Source: Comamonas sp. lk
GTDB taxonomy: Bacteria > Pseudomonadota > Gammaproteobacteria > Burkholderiales > Burkholderiaceae_C
Assembly: GCA_945861345.1 (NCBI GenBank)
Contig: CAMATX010000010.1
Span: 1-43,407, forward strand
Length of the DNA: 43,407 bases
Direction: 5' to 3'
The notes under the pieces were generated by a model. It was not told the origin of the DNA. It did not search any database and saw only the letters and a list, made by a program, of their open reading frames with translations. Made by a program: the position numbers and the translations under genes. Below, in pieces: positions 16,765 to 24,765 of this stretch (the stretch's first letter is position 1; each line of letters opens with the position of its first letter).

Positions 16765-17270
16765 CGCGCGTCCTCGCGCTGGGCTTTGAGCATTTTGGTC
16801 TTGATGCGGTTGCGCTTTAAGGGCGAGAGGTATTCCACAAACACCTTGCCCAGCAAATGGTCCATCTCGTGCTGGATGCACACGGCCAGCAAGCCCTCGG
16901 CCTCAATCACACGGCTGTGGCCCTGGGCGTCCAGGGCGCGCACATGCACTGCGTCAAAGCGCTCCACGCCGTCATAAATGCCCGGCACCGAGAGGCAACC
17001 CTCTTCGTTGAGGTGCTTGCCTTCGCTGGTCCAGACCAGTTCGGGGTTGATCAGCACCAGGGGCTGGTCGTGCTCTTGGGACAGGTCGATCACGATCAGG
17101 CGCTCGTGGACATTGACCTGCGTAGCGGCCAGACCGATGCCGCTGGCCTCGTACATGGTTTGCAACATGTCGCTGCACAACTGACGGATGCGCGCATCCA
17201 CGGCGGCCACCGGCTTGGCCACGGTATGCAGCCGCAGGTCGGGATAACAAAGAATCGGAAGTAATGCCAT
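16761..17270 (-). CDS. def: Peptide deformylase
   Basis: This 169-residue metalloenzyme removes the N-formyl group from nascent proteins. All three family motifs are present: GIGLAATQ (44-51), EGCLS (90-94, with metal ligand C92) and HEMDH (134-138, with two metal-binding histidines and the catalytic glutamate). The start at 17270 is the usual MALLPIL opening. It is the first gene of the minus-strand run and faces a divergent gene across a 139-bp AT-rich region. It overlaps fmt by 4 bp, the classical def-fmt pairing. Confidence 0.97.
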   Translation of the reverse strand: MALLPILCYPDLRLHTVAKPVAAVDARIRQLCSDMLQTMYEASGIGLAATQVNVHERLIVIDLSQEHDQPLVLINPELVWTSEGKHLNEEGCLSVPGIYDGVERFDAVHVRALDAQGHSRVIEAEGLLAVCIQHEMDHLLGKVFVEYLSPLKRNRIKTKMLKAQREDAR

Positions 17271-17343
17271 GCGCGCGCGGGAAATGAAAGGCTTGTATTT
17301 TCGCTTTTTTAGCGGTTTTATGAAGAAAGCCCTGAAATATCCA

Positions 17344-17371
17344 TTGAAAAATCGTATTTAACGGCAATAAT
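17344..17371 (+). promoter_or_regulatory. Candidate promoter in AT-rich divergent region
   Basis: TTGAAA (17344-17349) and AATAAT (17366-17371) are separated by 16 bp and lie about 40 bp before the plus-strand gene at 17410. The surrounding 17331-17400 stretch is strikingly AT-rich compared with the rest of the window, which could provide UP-element or melting functions. The spacing and hexamers are acceptable but not ideal for sigma-70. Confidence 0.4.
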
Positions 17372-17409
17372 TACCAAATTAAATATATTTTTTAATAAGG
17401 GTTAGACGC

Positions 17410-18345
17410 ATGGTGATTTCGCGACTTCTAAAGCTCGGCTGGCATGGCGGCCAAGCGCTCGGTTTGGCCGCGTTGTTGGCCACTTGCACCGCCGGGCTGG
17501 CACAAACTGCGTCCAAAGCGTTTGCAATCCAGGAGAGCGAGCGCCTGTTGCCCCAGGCGCGCAGCCAAAGCCTGCCGCCCGAGACCATTGCCGCGCTCAA
17601 ACGCGACGTGATGGAGCCTTTTTTGTCCGCGCCCCGCATAGTCGATGCCGCCCAATACGCAGCGGCCCCACGCGTGGTGGCCGGCCCGGAAAACCGCGGA
17701 ATTATGGCTGCCGGGGACCGAATTTTTGCCCGCAGCAGCGGACAAAACCCGGCCACCTTGACAGCGGGCGCGGGGGGCGACTGGAGCATTTACCGCGATG
17801 CCCGCACGCTGAAAGACCCGGTCACCGGCGCCAGTTTGGGCCTGCAAGCACAACTGGTGGGGCATGCCCGCTTGCTTTCGGGCGAGGGGAGCGAGCCCGC
17901 AGGCGGCGAGGACAAAGAGGCGACGGTCGTGGTTCCAGCGGCCCTGGAATTGCGCCACACCTTGCAGGAAATCCGCGTTGGCGACCGGCTGTTCCCACGC
18001 ACCCAGGCGCGCTGGCAAGACATCGTGCCCCAGTGGCCCACACGGCCGGTGCGGGCGCGCGTGGTCTCGATTTATGGCAACGCGGTGCATAACGCTGGGC
18101 AAAACCAAATCGTGGTGATTGACCAGGGAACGACGCACGGCATCGAGCCCGGCCATGTGCTGGGCATTGAGCGGCGCGCCGATCTGCGCAAGGACGCCAG
18201 CGACACCCAACAACCGCTGATGCGCATGCCCACGGCGGCCAATGGCGTAGCCATGGTGTTTTTGTGTTTTGACACGCTGTCTTATGCGCTGCTCACCCGC
18301 GTAACTGACAGCGTGCGCGTCGGCGATCAGCTCGCCCGCCCCTGA
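17410..18345 (+). CDS. Secreted protein related to LysM peptidoglycan-binding proteins, LysM domain absent
   Basis: This 311-residue protein has a signal peptide (about 1-32, ending GLAQ). The rest resembles the C-terminal part of the LysM-domain proteins commonly encoded before dprA in betaproteobacteria. Shared segments are APRVVAGPENR, AAGDRIFAR, WSIYRDARTLKDP, IRVGDRLFPR and RVVSIYGNAV-QNQIVVIDQGTTHGIEPGHVL. Those homologues start with a LysM module of roughly 50 residues containing a GDTLW motif; here the sequence goes from the signal peptide to FAIQESERLLPQ with no such motif. It is probably an envelope protein. It lies 27 bp before dprA. Confidence 0.72.
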   Translation: MVISRLLKLGWHGGQALGLAALLATCTAGLAQTASKAFAIQESERLLPQARSQSLPPETIAALKRDVMEPFLSAPRIVDAAQYAAAPRVVAGPENRGIMAAGDRIFARSSGQNPATLTAGAGGDWSIYRDARTLKDPVTGASLGLQAQLVGHARLLSGEGSEPAGGEDKEATVVVPAALELRHTLQEIRVGDRLFPRTQARWQDIVPQWPTRPVRARVVSIYGNAVHNAGQNQIVVIDQGTTHGIEPGHVLGIERRADLRKDASDTQQPLMRMPTAANGVAMVFLCFDTLSYALLTRVTDSVRVGDQLARP

Positions 18346-18372
18346 ACGTCCACGGCACCGCACTCTCGCCCC

Positions 18373-19524
18373 ATGGATTTGCCCGAACTGCGCAGCTGGC
18401 TGCGATTGCAACTCACGCCCGGCGTGGGCCATATCAGTGCGCGCACGCTGTTGGCAGCGTTTGGACTGCCCGACGAGATCTTCGCCCAAAGCCTAGCCTC
18501 ATTAGCTGCCGTGGTGCACGAGCGCCAGGCGCGTGCCTTGCTGCAATGGCCTCCTGCGCTCGATGCCGTGGCCGAGCGCACCTGGCAATGGTTGCAAGCC
18601 GATTTGGCCCACCGTCGCGTCTTGCCCTTGGGCGACGCAGCCTATCCCCGGGCATTGCTAGACATCGAGGATCCCCCAGTGCTGCTGTATGCCATGGGCT
18701 ACGGGCCGGTGTGGGAACGCGGTTGGCCCGACGCATCGCGCTGTGTGGCCGTCGTAGGCAGCCGCAACCCGACGGCCCAAGGCGGCGACAACGCGCTGGC
18801 CTTTGCGCAGTCACTCGCGCAAGAGGGCATCACCGTGGTCTCGGGCATGGCCTTGGGCGTGGACGCTGCGGCGCACCGGGGCGCACTGGCCGGCGCCGAC
18901 CCCGAAGGCGGCGTACCCACCATCGCTGTGGTGGGTACGGGGTTGGACCGGGTCTACCCCTCGCAGCACCATACGCTGGCGCAGCAAATCGCCCAACGTG
19001 GCGTGATCCTGAGCGAGTATGCGCTGGGCACAGCGCCCTTGGCCGCCCATTTTCCGCGCAGAAACCGACTGATTTCCGGCCTTTCCCAAGGCACTTTGGT
19101 GGTGGAAGCGGCACTCAAATCGGGCTCCCTGATCACCGCCGAGCAGGCTTTAGAGCAAGGGCGCGATGTCTTTGCCATTCCCGGCTCTATCCACAGCACG
19201 CAATCGCGGGGTTGCCATGCCCTGATTAAGCAAGGCGCACATTTGGTGGAGAGCGTGCAAGACATTTTGAGCGTGATGGACATCGCGACGGCCGCCCACC
19301 ATGGAACGCACAACGATGGCAGCGCGCAGACCCTGTGGGACGGCGACCCGGCGCTGCGCGACGCCCTAGGCTATGAGCCCAGCAGCTTAGAAGCCCTGCA
19401 AGCGCGCACCGGGCGCAGCACCGCACAACTGCAAGCCGACTTGATGACGCTCGAGCTGCAAGGCGCGTTGGCGCGGCTGCCAGGGGGCCTATTTCAGCGC
19501 AGCACCAAGGGAAATCACTTTTAA
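18373..19524 (+). CDS. dprA: DNA-processing protein DprA
   Basis: This 383-residue protein loads RecA onto incoming single-stranded DNA during natural transformation. It has an N-terminal SAM-like helical region (LQLTPGVGHISARTLLAAFG). The central Rossmann-like DprA domain has VAVVGSRNPTAQG, VSGMALGVDAAAHRGAL, ILSEYALG, FPRRNRLISGLS and SGSLITAEQALEQGRDVFAIPG. A C-terminal winged-helix region is present (about 325-376). All hallmarks are intact, so the host probably can take up DNA if other competence genes exist. The start is the ATG at 18373. An AT-rich stretch follows the stop. Confidence 0.96.
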   Translation: MDLPELRSWLRLQLTPGVGHISARTLLAAFGLPDEIFAQSLASLAAVVHERQARALLQWPPALDAVAERTWQWLQADLAHRRVLPLGDAAYPRALLDIEDPPVLLYAMGYGPVWERGWPDASRCVAVVGSRNPTAQGGDNALAFAQSLAQEGITVVSGMALGVDAAAHRGALAGADPEGGVPTIAVVGTGLDRVYPSQHHTLAQQIAQRGVILSEYALGTAPLAAHFPRRNRLISGLSQGTLVVEAALKSGSLITAEQALEQGRDVFAIPGSIHSTQSRGCHALIKQGAHLVESVQDILSVMDIATAAHHGTHNDGSAQTLWDGDPALRDALGYEPSSLEALQARTGRSTAQLQADLMTLELQGALARLPGGLFQRSTKGNHF

Positions 19525-19560
19525 TTTTTTATTACAATATTTGATAATATTTATTAAAAT

Positions 19561-19574
19561 GGTATTTTTATACC
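19561..19574. promoter_or_regulatory. Small inverted repeat in AT-rich gap before the HTH-receiver gene
   Basis: GGTAT-TTTT-ATACC is a perfect 5-bp inverted repeat, 35 bp upstream of the regulator start. It follows a run (19521-19560) made almost only of A and T, which includes a TTGATA element at 19541-19546. The repeat could be an operator or part of a weak hairpin downstream of dprA. No typical GC stem with U-tract terminator is seen. Confidence 0.3.
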
Positions 19575-19608
19575 GCAACCGACGCCCTGTTTTTATAAAG
19601 CCCTTTCG

Positions 19609-20202
19609 ATGAACGACACCCCCGACGTACTCACCAGCCAACAAGCAGCCCGTCTGCTGGGGCTGTCCATCACCACCGTACAAAAAATGGTGGCCAACGG
19701 CGAGTTAGAAGCCTGGGTGACCTCGGGCGGGCATCGGCGCATATTTCGCAGCGCCGTCGAAAAAATGATGCCCAACCGCGTGGGCGGCAGCGACCTGTCG
19801 ACGCGCCGGGCCCTGCGCGTGCTTTTGGCCGAAGACGACCCGCTGCAAGTAGCCTATTTTGAGTCGCTGATGAAACGCAGCGTACACCCGGTGGCGCTAA
19901 GCGTAGCCGCTGACGGCTCGCAAGCCCTGATCCAGATTGAGCGTCAGCGGCCCGACGTGGTAATCACTGATTTGATGATGGCGCCCTTTGACGGCTACCA
20001 CCTGATTCAGGTCTTGGCCACCGAAATGGCGTACCAAACGCTGGCGGTATTGGTCGTGACTGCCAAGTCGGCGAAGGAAGCGCGCCACGACGGTGAACTG
20101 CCCGAGTGGGTGACCTTGTACCAAAAACCGGTTTCACCCGAGCGGCTTTTGGGGTATATCGACGCACTGAGCGGGCGCGTGGCCCGCAACCTGCTGGGCT
20201 AA
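19609..20202 (+). CDS. Orphan response regulator: excisionase-type HTH plus receiver domain
   Basis: This 197-residue protein joins an N-terminal MerR/excisionase-like helix-turn-helix (about 8-55: LTSQQAARLLGLSITTVQKMV, then TSGGHRRIF) to a C-terminal receiver domain (about 69-192). Receiver residues are present: the acidic E75/D76/D77 patch, phospho-acceptor D121 in VITDLMM, T151 and K173. The usual order in response regulators is receiver first and output second, so this reversed order is uncommon. No histidine kinase is encoded in the window. It may bind DNA and be controlled by phosphorylation from a remote kinase. The target is unknown. It converges with secF, 23 bp away. Confidence 0.85.
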   Translation: MNDTPDVLTSQQAARLLGLSITTVQKMVANGELEAWVTSGGHRRIFRSAVEKMMPNRVGGSDLSTRRALRVLLAEDDPLQVAYFESLMKRSVHPVALSVAADGSQALIQIERQRPDVVITDLMMAPFDGYHLIQVLATEMAYQTLAVLVVTAKSAKEARHDGELPEWVTLYQKPVSPERLLGYIDALSGRVARNLLG

Positions 20203-20225
20203 ACGCGCACGCCACTGCAGGGCGC

Positions 20226-21179
20226 CTAGACCGTAGCGCCGGCATTGGGATCGTTCGGATCCTCGTCTTTTTTCACGGGGGTTTTGATCAGGTCTTCGCG
20301 GGCAATGCCCAGCCACATGGCAATCGCTGCGGCCACAAAGACCGAGGAATAAATACCAAACAAAATGCCAATCGTCAGGGCCATCGCGAAATAGTGCAAA
20401 GTCGCTCCGCCAAAGACCAGCATGGAGAGCACCATCAGTTGGGTGCACCCGTGGGTGATGATGGTGCGGCTGATGGTCGAGGTAATCGCGTTATCGATGA
20501 TCTCCACCGTATTCATCTTGCGGTAGCGGCGAAAGTTTTCCCGAATCCGGTCAAAAATCACCACCGACTCGTTAACCGAGTAGCCCAGAACCGCCAGCAC
20601 GGCGGCAAGCACGGGCAGGGAAAACTCCCACTGGAAAAAGGCAAAAAAACCCAAAATGATGATCACGTCATGCAAGTTGGCGACGATGGCAGCCACCGCA
20701 AACTTCCACTCAAAGCGTACCGCCAAGTAGAGCATGATGCCAAGCACTACAAAAGCCAGGGCCTTGAGGCCATCGGTAGCCAATTCGTCACCCACCTGCG
20801 GGCCAACAAATTCGGTACGGCGCAAGGTGGCCGAGGCATCGGCAGCTTGCAAAGCGGCCAGCACTTTTTCGCTCTGCTGGCTGGCCGTGGCACCTTTTTG
20901 GGCCGGCATGCGGATCAGCACGTCCTGGGCGGTGCCAAAATTTTGCACCTGCACGTCTTTGATGCCCAGAGCGTCCACGGTGCTGCGGATGGCGGGTACG
21001 TCCGCGCTATGGCTATAGGCCACCTCCATCAGCGTGCCGCCAGTAAATTCCACCGACAAATGCAGTCCGCGTGAGAACAGGAAAAACACAGCGGCCAAGA
21101 AGGTGATCAGCGAAATTCCATTGAGCACCAGCGCATGGCGCATGAACGGAATGTCGCGGCGTATTTTGAAAAATTCCAT
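20226..21179 (-). CDS. secF: Protein translocase subunit SecF
   Basis: This 317-residue inner membrane protein works with SecD to use the proton motive force for late steps of export through SecYEG. It has a first membrane helix (about 17-36), the VEFTGG motif (43-48) at the start of the periplasmic P4-like domain, and five further helices. LGYSVNESVVIFDRIREN is the family signature. The ATG at 21179 begins MEFFKIRRDIPFMR; the longer open frame lies inside secD. It starts 2 bp after the secD stop. The C-terminal tail is acidic (KKDEDPNDPN). Confidence 0.97.
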   Translation of the reverse strand: MEFFKIRRDIPFMRHALVLNGISLITFLAAVFFLFSRGLHLSVEFTGGTLMEVAYSHSADVPAIRSTVDALGIKDVQVQNFGTAQDVLIRMPAQKGATASQQSEKVLAALQAADASATLRRTEFVGPQVGDELATDGLKALAFVVLGIMLYLAVRFEWKFAVAAIVANLHDVIIILGFFAFFQWEFSLPVLAAVLAVLGYSVNESVVIFDRIRENFRRYRKMNTVEIIDNAITSTISRTIITHGCTQLMVLSMLVFGGATLHYFAMALTIGILFGIYSSVFVAAAIAMWLGIAREDLIKTPVKKDEDPNDPNAGATV

Positions 21180-21181
21180 GC

Positions 21182-23074
21182 TTATTTCTCCTGGCCGGTT
21201 TGCACTGCCACATCCGAGCCCGGCGGGCGCCAGATTGTGCCGATCGACACGGTTTTGAGCTTTTTCTGCCGCCCGTACCACAGGTTCACCACGCCGCGCG
21301 AGAAGAACACGCCCGAGAACATGCTGGTCAAAATACCCAGGCAATGCACCACCGCAAAGCCGCGCACGGGTCCAGAACCAAAGGCCAGCAGGGCCAGGCC
21401 GGCGATCAAAGTGGTGACGTTGGAGTCCAAAATAGTGGCCCAGGCGCGGTCATAGCCGGCGTGGATGGCCGCTTGCGGCGCCGCACCGTTGCGCAGTTCT
21501 TCGCGCACGCGCTCATTGATCAGCACGTTGGCATCGATCGCCATCCCCAGCACCAAGGCCATGGCCGCCATGCCGGGCAAAGTGAGCGTGGCCTGCAGCA
21601 TGGACAGCACCGCCACCAAGAGCAGTAAATTAAAGGCCAGCGCGACGCTCGAAATAATTCCAAACATCATGTAGTACACGCACATGAAGACGGCCACAGC
21701 GGCAAAGCCCCAGGTCACGCTGTTAAAGCCCTTGGCGATGTTTTCAGCGCCCAGCGAAGGGCCGATGGTGCGCTCTTCGATGATCTCCATGGGCGCGGCC
21801 AACGAGCCGGCGCGCAGCAGCAAAGCGGTGTCGGCCGCTTCCACGGTGGTCATGCGGCCCGAAATTTGCACCCGTCCGCCGCCGATTTCGGAGCGGATCA
21901 CCGGCGCGGTCACGACCTCGCCCTTGCCTTTTTCGAACAGCAAAATCGCCATGCGCTTGCCCACGCTCTCGCGCGTTACGTCACGGAAAATGCGGGCGCC
22001 TTTGGCGTCCAGCGTCAGGTGTACCGCCGCCTCTTGGGTCTGGCTGTCAAAGCCGGGCTGGGCGTCGGTCAGGTTTTCGCCGGTCAGGATGACTTGTTTT
22101 TTCACAATCACCGGCGCGCCGTTGCGCTCCAGAAAACGCTCGGTGCCCAGGGGCACCGGGCCGGTGCCAGTCTCGGCGGCACGCGCCTCGGCGCCGTCTT
22201 CGACCATGCGGATTTCCAGCGTGGCGGTGCGGCCCAGAATATCTTTGGCCTTGGCCGTGTCTTGCACGCCGGGCAGTTGCACCACGATGCGGTCCAAGCC
22301 CTGTTGTTGGATCACCGGCTCGGCCACGCCCAGCTCGTTGATGCGGTTGTGCAGGGTCGTGATGTTTTGCTTGAGTGCCTGCTCCTGCACTTTGCGCGCC
22401 GCAGCGGGCTGGATGCTGGCGACCAGCTTGGTTTCGGCGCCCTCTTTGCTTTGGGCGACCACCAGGTCGGGGAATTGTTCTTGCAACAGACGCTTGGCCG
22501 CCTCGACCATGGCCTCATCGCGAAAGCGCACTTCCACCGTCTGGCCATTGCGGCTGACGCCGCCGTGGCGGACATTCTTCTCGCGCAGGGCGCTGCGCAC
22601 GTCACCGGCCAGCGACTCGGCTTTTTTGCTCAGCGCGGCCTGCATATCAACTTGCAACATAAAGTGCACGCCGCCGCGCAAGTCCAGGCCCAAATACATG
22701 GGCGAGGCGTGCAAGCTGCTCAGCCAAAGAGGCGAGCGGGAGAGTAAGTTGAGGGCCACCACGTAGGTCGGGTCGGCCGCATCGGGGTTGAGCGCCTTCT
22801 CGATCGCGCCTTTGGCCTTGAGCTGGGCGTCCGTGTTGGTAAAACGCGCCTTGATGGAGCTGCCCTCCAGACTAACCACCTCCGGCGCGACACCCGCCGC
22901 AGTAAGCGCCTCTTGAACGCGGGTGACGGTAGCCAAGTCCAGCGGCATGGAGGCCTTGGCCGCCGAGACCTGCACCGCCGGCGACTCGCCAAACAAGTTG
23001 GGCAGCGCGTACAGACCGCCAATAAGCATCGCGACCACCAGGATCGCGTATTTCCAGAGGGAATAACGGTTCAT
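21182..23074 (-). CDS. secD: Protein translocase subunit SecD
   Basis: This 630-residue protein is the large partner of SecF. It starts MNRYSLWKYAIL with a first membrane helix at about 9-27. The SecD motif LGLDLRGGVHF is at 128-138, followed by the large periplasmic P1 domain. The C-terminal helices contain the MAIDANVLINERVREELR motif that mirrors SecF. Length and motifs are normal. It follows yajC by 35 bp and precedes secF by 2 bp, the standard order. The tgt and queA genes, which often precede yajC, are absent here; an MFS gene lies upstream instead. Confidence 0.97.
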   Translation of the reverse strand: MNRYSLWKYAILVVAMLIGGLYALPNLFGESPAVQVSAAKASMPLDLATVTRVQEALTAAGVAPEVVSLEGSSIKARFTNTDAQLKAKGAIEKALNPDAADPTYVVALNLLSRSPLWLSSLHASPMYLGLDLRGGVHFMLQVDMQAALSKKAESLAGDVRSALREKNVRHGGVSRNGQTVEVRFRDEAMVEAAKRLLQEQFPDLVVAQSKEGAETKLVASIQPAAARKVQEQALKQNITTLHNRINELGVAEPVIQQQGLDRIVVQLPGVQDTAKAKDILGRTATLEIRMVEDGAEARAAETGTGPVPLGTERFLERNGAPVIVKKQVILTGENLTDAQPGFDSQTQEAAVHLTLDAKGARIFRDVTRESVGKRMAILLFEKGKGEVVTAPVIRSEIGGGRVQISGRMTTVEAADTALLLRAGSLAAPMEIIEERTIGPSLGAENIAKGFNSVTWGFAAVAVFMCVYYMMFGIISSVALAFNLLLLVAVLSMLQATLTLPGMAAMALVLGMAIDANVLINERVREELRNGAAPQAAIHAGYDRAWATILDSNVTTLIAGLALLAFGSGPVRGFAVVHCLGILTSMFSGVFFSRGVVNLWYGRQKKLKTVSIGTIWRPPGSDVAVQTGQEK

Positions 23075-23109
23075 ATATCGGAGCCGCCAGGGCTGCTAAT
23101 GAAAGAGAT

Positions 23110-23436
23110 TTACTTGATCGAGCCCTTGGGCAGCACCTGAATCACCGCGCTGCGCTGCACCTGAATTTCCACGCCGGCTGAGATTTCCAGGCCGATGAAA
23201 TGGTCGCCCAGCTTGCTCACCTTGCCCAGCAGGCCGCCGCCGGTGACCACTTCGTCGCCCTTGGCCAGGGCGGCAATCATGGCGGCGTGCTCTTTTTGCT
23301 TTTTCATTTGGGGGCGGATCATCACCAGGTACAAAACCACGAACATCAGCGCCAGCGGCAGCATGCTCATAAGGGTGGACTGCAAATCGCCGCCCGCAGC
23401 GGGGGCAGTTTGGGCAAAAGCCGAAGAAATAAACAT
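23110..23436 (-). CDS. yajC: Preprotein translocase accessory subunit YajC
   Basis: This 108-residue protein has one membrane helix (about 22-44: MSMLPLALMFVVLYLVMIRPQMKKQKEH) and a cytosolic beta-domain with GDEVVTGGGLLGKVSKLGDHFIGLEI. It associates with SecDF and YidC. The correct start is the ATG at 23436, preceded by GGGAG at good spacing; the longer open frame upstream is unconserved. It is the first gene of yajC-secD-secF. Confidence 0.95.
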   Translation of the reverse strand: MFISSAFAQTAPAAGGDLQSTLMSMLPLALMFVVLYLVMIRPQMKKQKEHAAMIAALAKGDEVVTGGGLLGKVSKLGDHFIGLEISAGVEIQVQRSAVIQVLPKGSIK

Positions 23437-23530
23437 TGAAGAGCTCCCAGAAAATGGCTTGGTCGCACGCGCAGCGAGGCGCAGCGACCGGTTTGGACGC
23501 CGTCCCGCAAAGGAAACGAGACAGCCGCGC

Positions 23531-23536
23531 ATTGTA
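23531..23536 (-). promoter_or_regulatory. Possible -10 box (TACAAT) for yajC-secD-secF
   Basis: On the minus strand TACAAT lies about 95 bp upstream of the yajC start, in the 129-bp gap downstream of the MFS gene. It matches the -10 consensus at five of six positions. A convincing -35 element at normal distance is not evident. The gap otherwise holds GC-rich sequence with no further motif I recognise. Confidence 0.3.
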
Positions 23537-23565
23537 AGCACGGGTCTGCGCGTTCAGGGGGCCGC

Positions 23566-24747
23566 TTAGGCAGCGCGCGTGCTGGGGTGGCGGTACAACC
23601 ACAGCAGCAGCCAGCCGGTCAGGGCCACCGGCACCAGCGAGCCGGCGTTGAGCCACCACCAGCCTTGCGTAGTCACCAAAGCGCCCGAGGCAAACGAGCT
23701 AAAGGCCATGACGCCAAAGACGAAAAAATTGATCAAACCCTGGGCCCGGTCTTTTTCCTCGGGCCGGTAGGCGGTCAAGGACAAGCTGGTGCTGCCGGTG
23801 AATAAAAAGTTCCAGCCCACGCCCAGCAAAAACAAGGCCGACGTGAATTGCATCAGCTCCACGCCGGTCAAGGCCACCACAACGCAAGCCACGTTGAGCA
23901 GCACCCCCAGCGCCATGACCGGCAAGGCGCCCCAGCGCTTGATCAGGTCGCCGGTGAAAAAACCCGGCGCAAACATGCCCACCACATGCCACTGCAGCAC
24001 CCAGGCGGTATCGCCAAAGCCCATGCCGCATTGCTGCATGGCCAGGGGCGTGGCGGCCATGAGCAAATTCATCACGCCATAGCCCAGCGCAGCGGCCAAG
24101 CAGGCGACCAGAAAAACCGGCTGGCGCAGCAGTTCGCGCAGGCTGCGCCCGCCGGCGGGGGCCTGGGCGGTCGGCGCGGGCGCGGGCTCCGAGGGCGCAA
24201 ATTCAATACCAGCCATCAACACCATGGAGAGCAAGGCCACGGCGGCCAAGGCCAAATAGGCGCCAGCAAAGGGCAAGTCCAGCAAATCGCGCGAATGCGC
24301 CGCCAAATACGGCCCCAGCACCGCACCAAACAAACCGCCGGCCAGCACCCAGGAAACGGCGCGCTCGCGCGCTTGCGGCGCGGCCAGTTCGGCCGCTGCA
24401 AAACGGTACAACTGGCCATTGGCGCTGTAGTAGCCCGCCAGCACCGTAGCGCCAACCACGCCCCAAAACAGCTGGCGCTCAATGGCCCACACTGCGATCA
24501 GGGCCGAAATACACGCCACCGCCAGGCCGGTCTGAAAACTGGTGCGCCGCCCCCAACGCGCCTGGACCTTAGCCACCACCGGCGTGGCCAGGGCTGCGCC
24601 CACCACATAGCCCATCACCGGCAAAGTGGCCATCCAGCCTTCGGGGGCCAGGCGCAGGCCCACCAGGCCGTTGATAGCGATAAAGGCCACGTTATTGGTC
24701 AGGAGCAAACCCTGACACAAGGTCAGCAGCCACAGGTTGCGGTTCAT
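23566..24747 (-). CDS. MFS transporter, substrate unknown
   Basis: This 393-residue protein has about twelve hydrophobic segments in the major facilitator pattern. The loop between helices 2 and 3 contains KVQARWGRRTSFQTG, a variant of MFS motif A, and the loop in the second half contains AYRPEEKDRAQGLINF. It shows no substrate-specific signature. It starts 18 bp after the SMP-30-like gene stop, so the two are probably one transcription unit. The neighbour could act on the same compound (inference). Drug or sugar-acid export or uptake are equally possible. Confidence 0.85.
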   Translation of the reverse strand: MNRNLWLLTLCQGLLLTNNVAFIAINGLVGLRLAPEGWMATLPVMGYVVGAALATPVVAKVQARWGRRTSFQTGLAVACISALIAVWAIERQLFWGVVGATVLAGYYSANGQLYRFAAAELAAPQARERAVSWVLAGGLFGAVLGPYLAAHSRDLLDLPFAGAYLALAAVALLSMVLMAGIEFAPSEPAPAPTAQAPAGGRSLRELLRQPVFLVACLAAALGYGVMNLLMAATPLAMQQCGMGFGDTAWVLQWHVVGMFAPGFFTGDLIKRWGALPVMALGVLLNVACVVVALTGVELMQFTSALFLLGVGWNFLFTGSTSLSLTAYRPEEKDRAQGLINFFVFGVMAFSSFASGALVTTQGWWWLNAGSLVPVALTGWLLLWLYRHPSTRAA

Positions 24748-24765
24748 GGATGTATCCGTTCTGAA

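Noticed and set aside
15772..16977. Plus-strand open frame opposite fmt and def
   Set aside because: Antisense shadow of two essential genes whose motifs are intact.
17300..17325. Short CGCT-rich repeat with a T run upstream of def as a terminator
   Set aside because: The stem is only about 4 bp, and it lies in a divergent promoter region where no gene ends.
20106..21074. Plus-strand open frame opposite secF
   Set aside because: Antisense to secF, His/Gln-rich translation with no motif, and it overlaps the end of the HTH-receiver gene.
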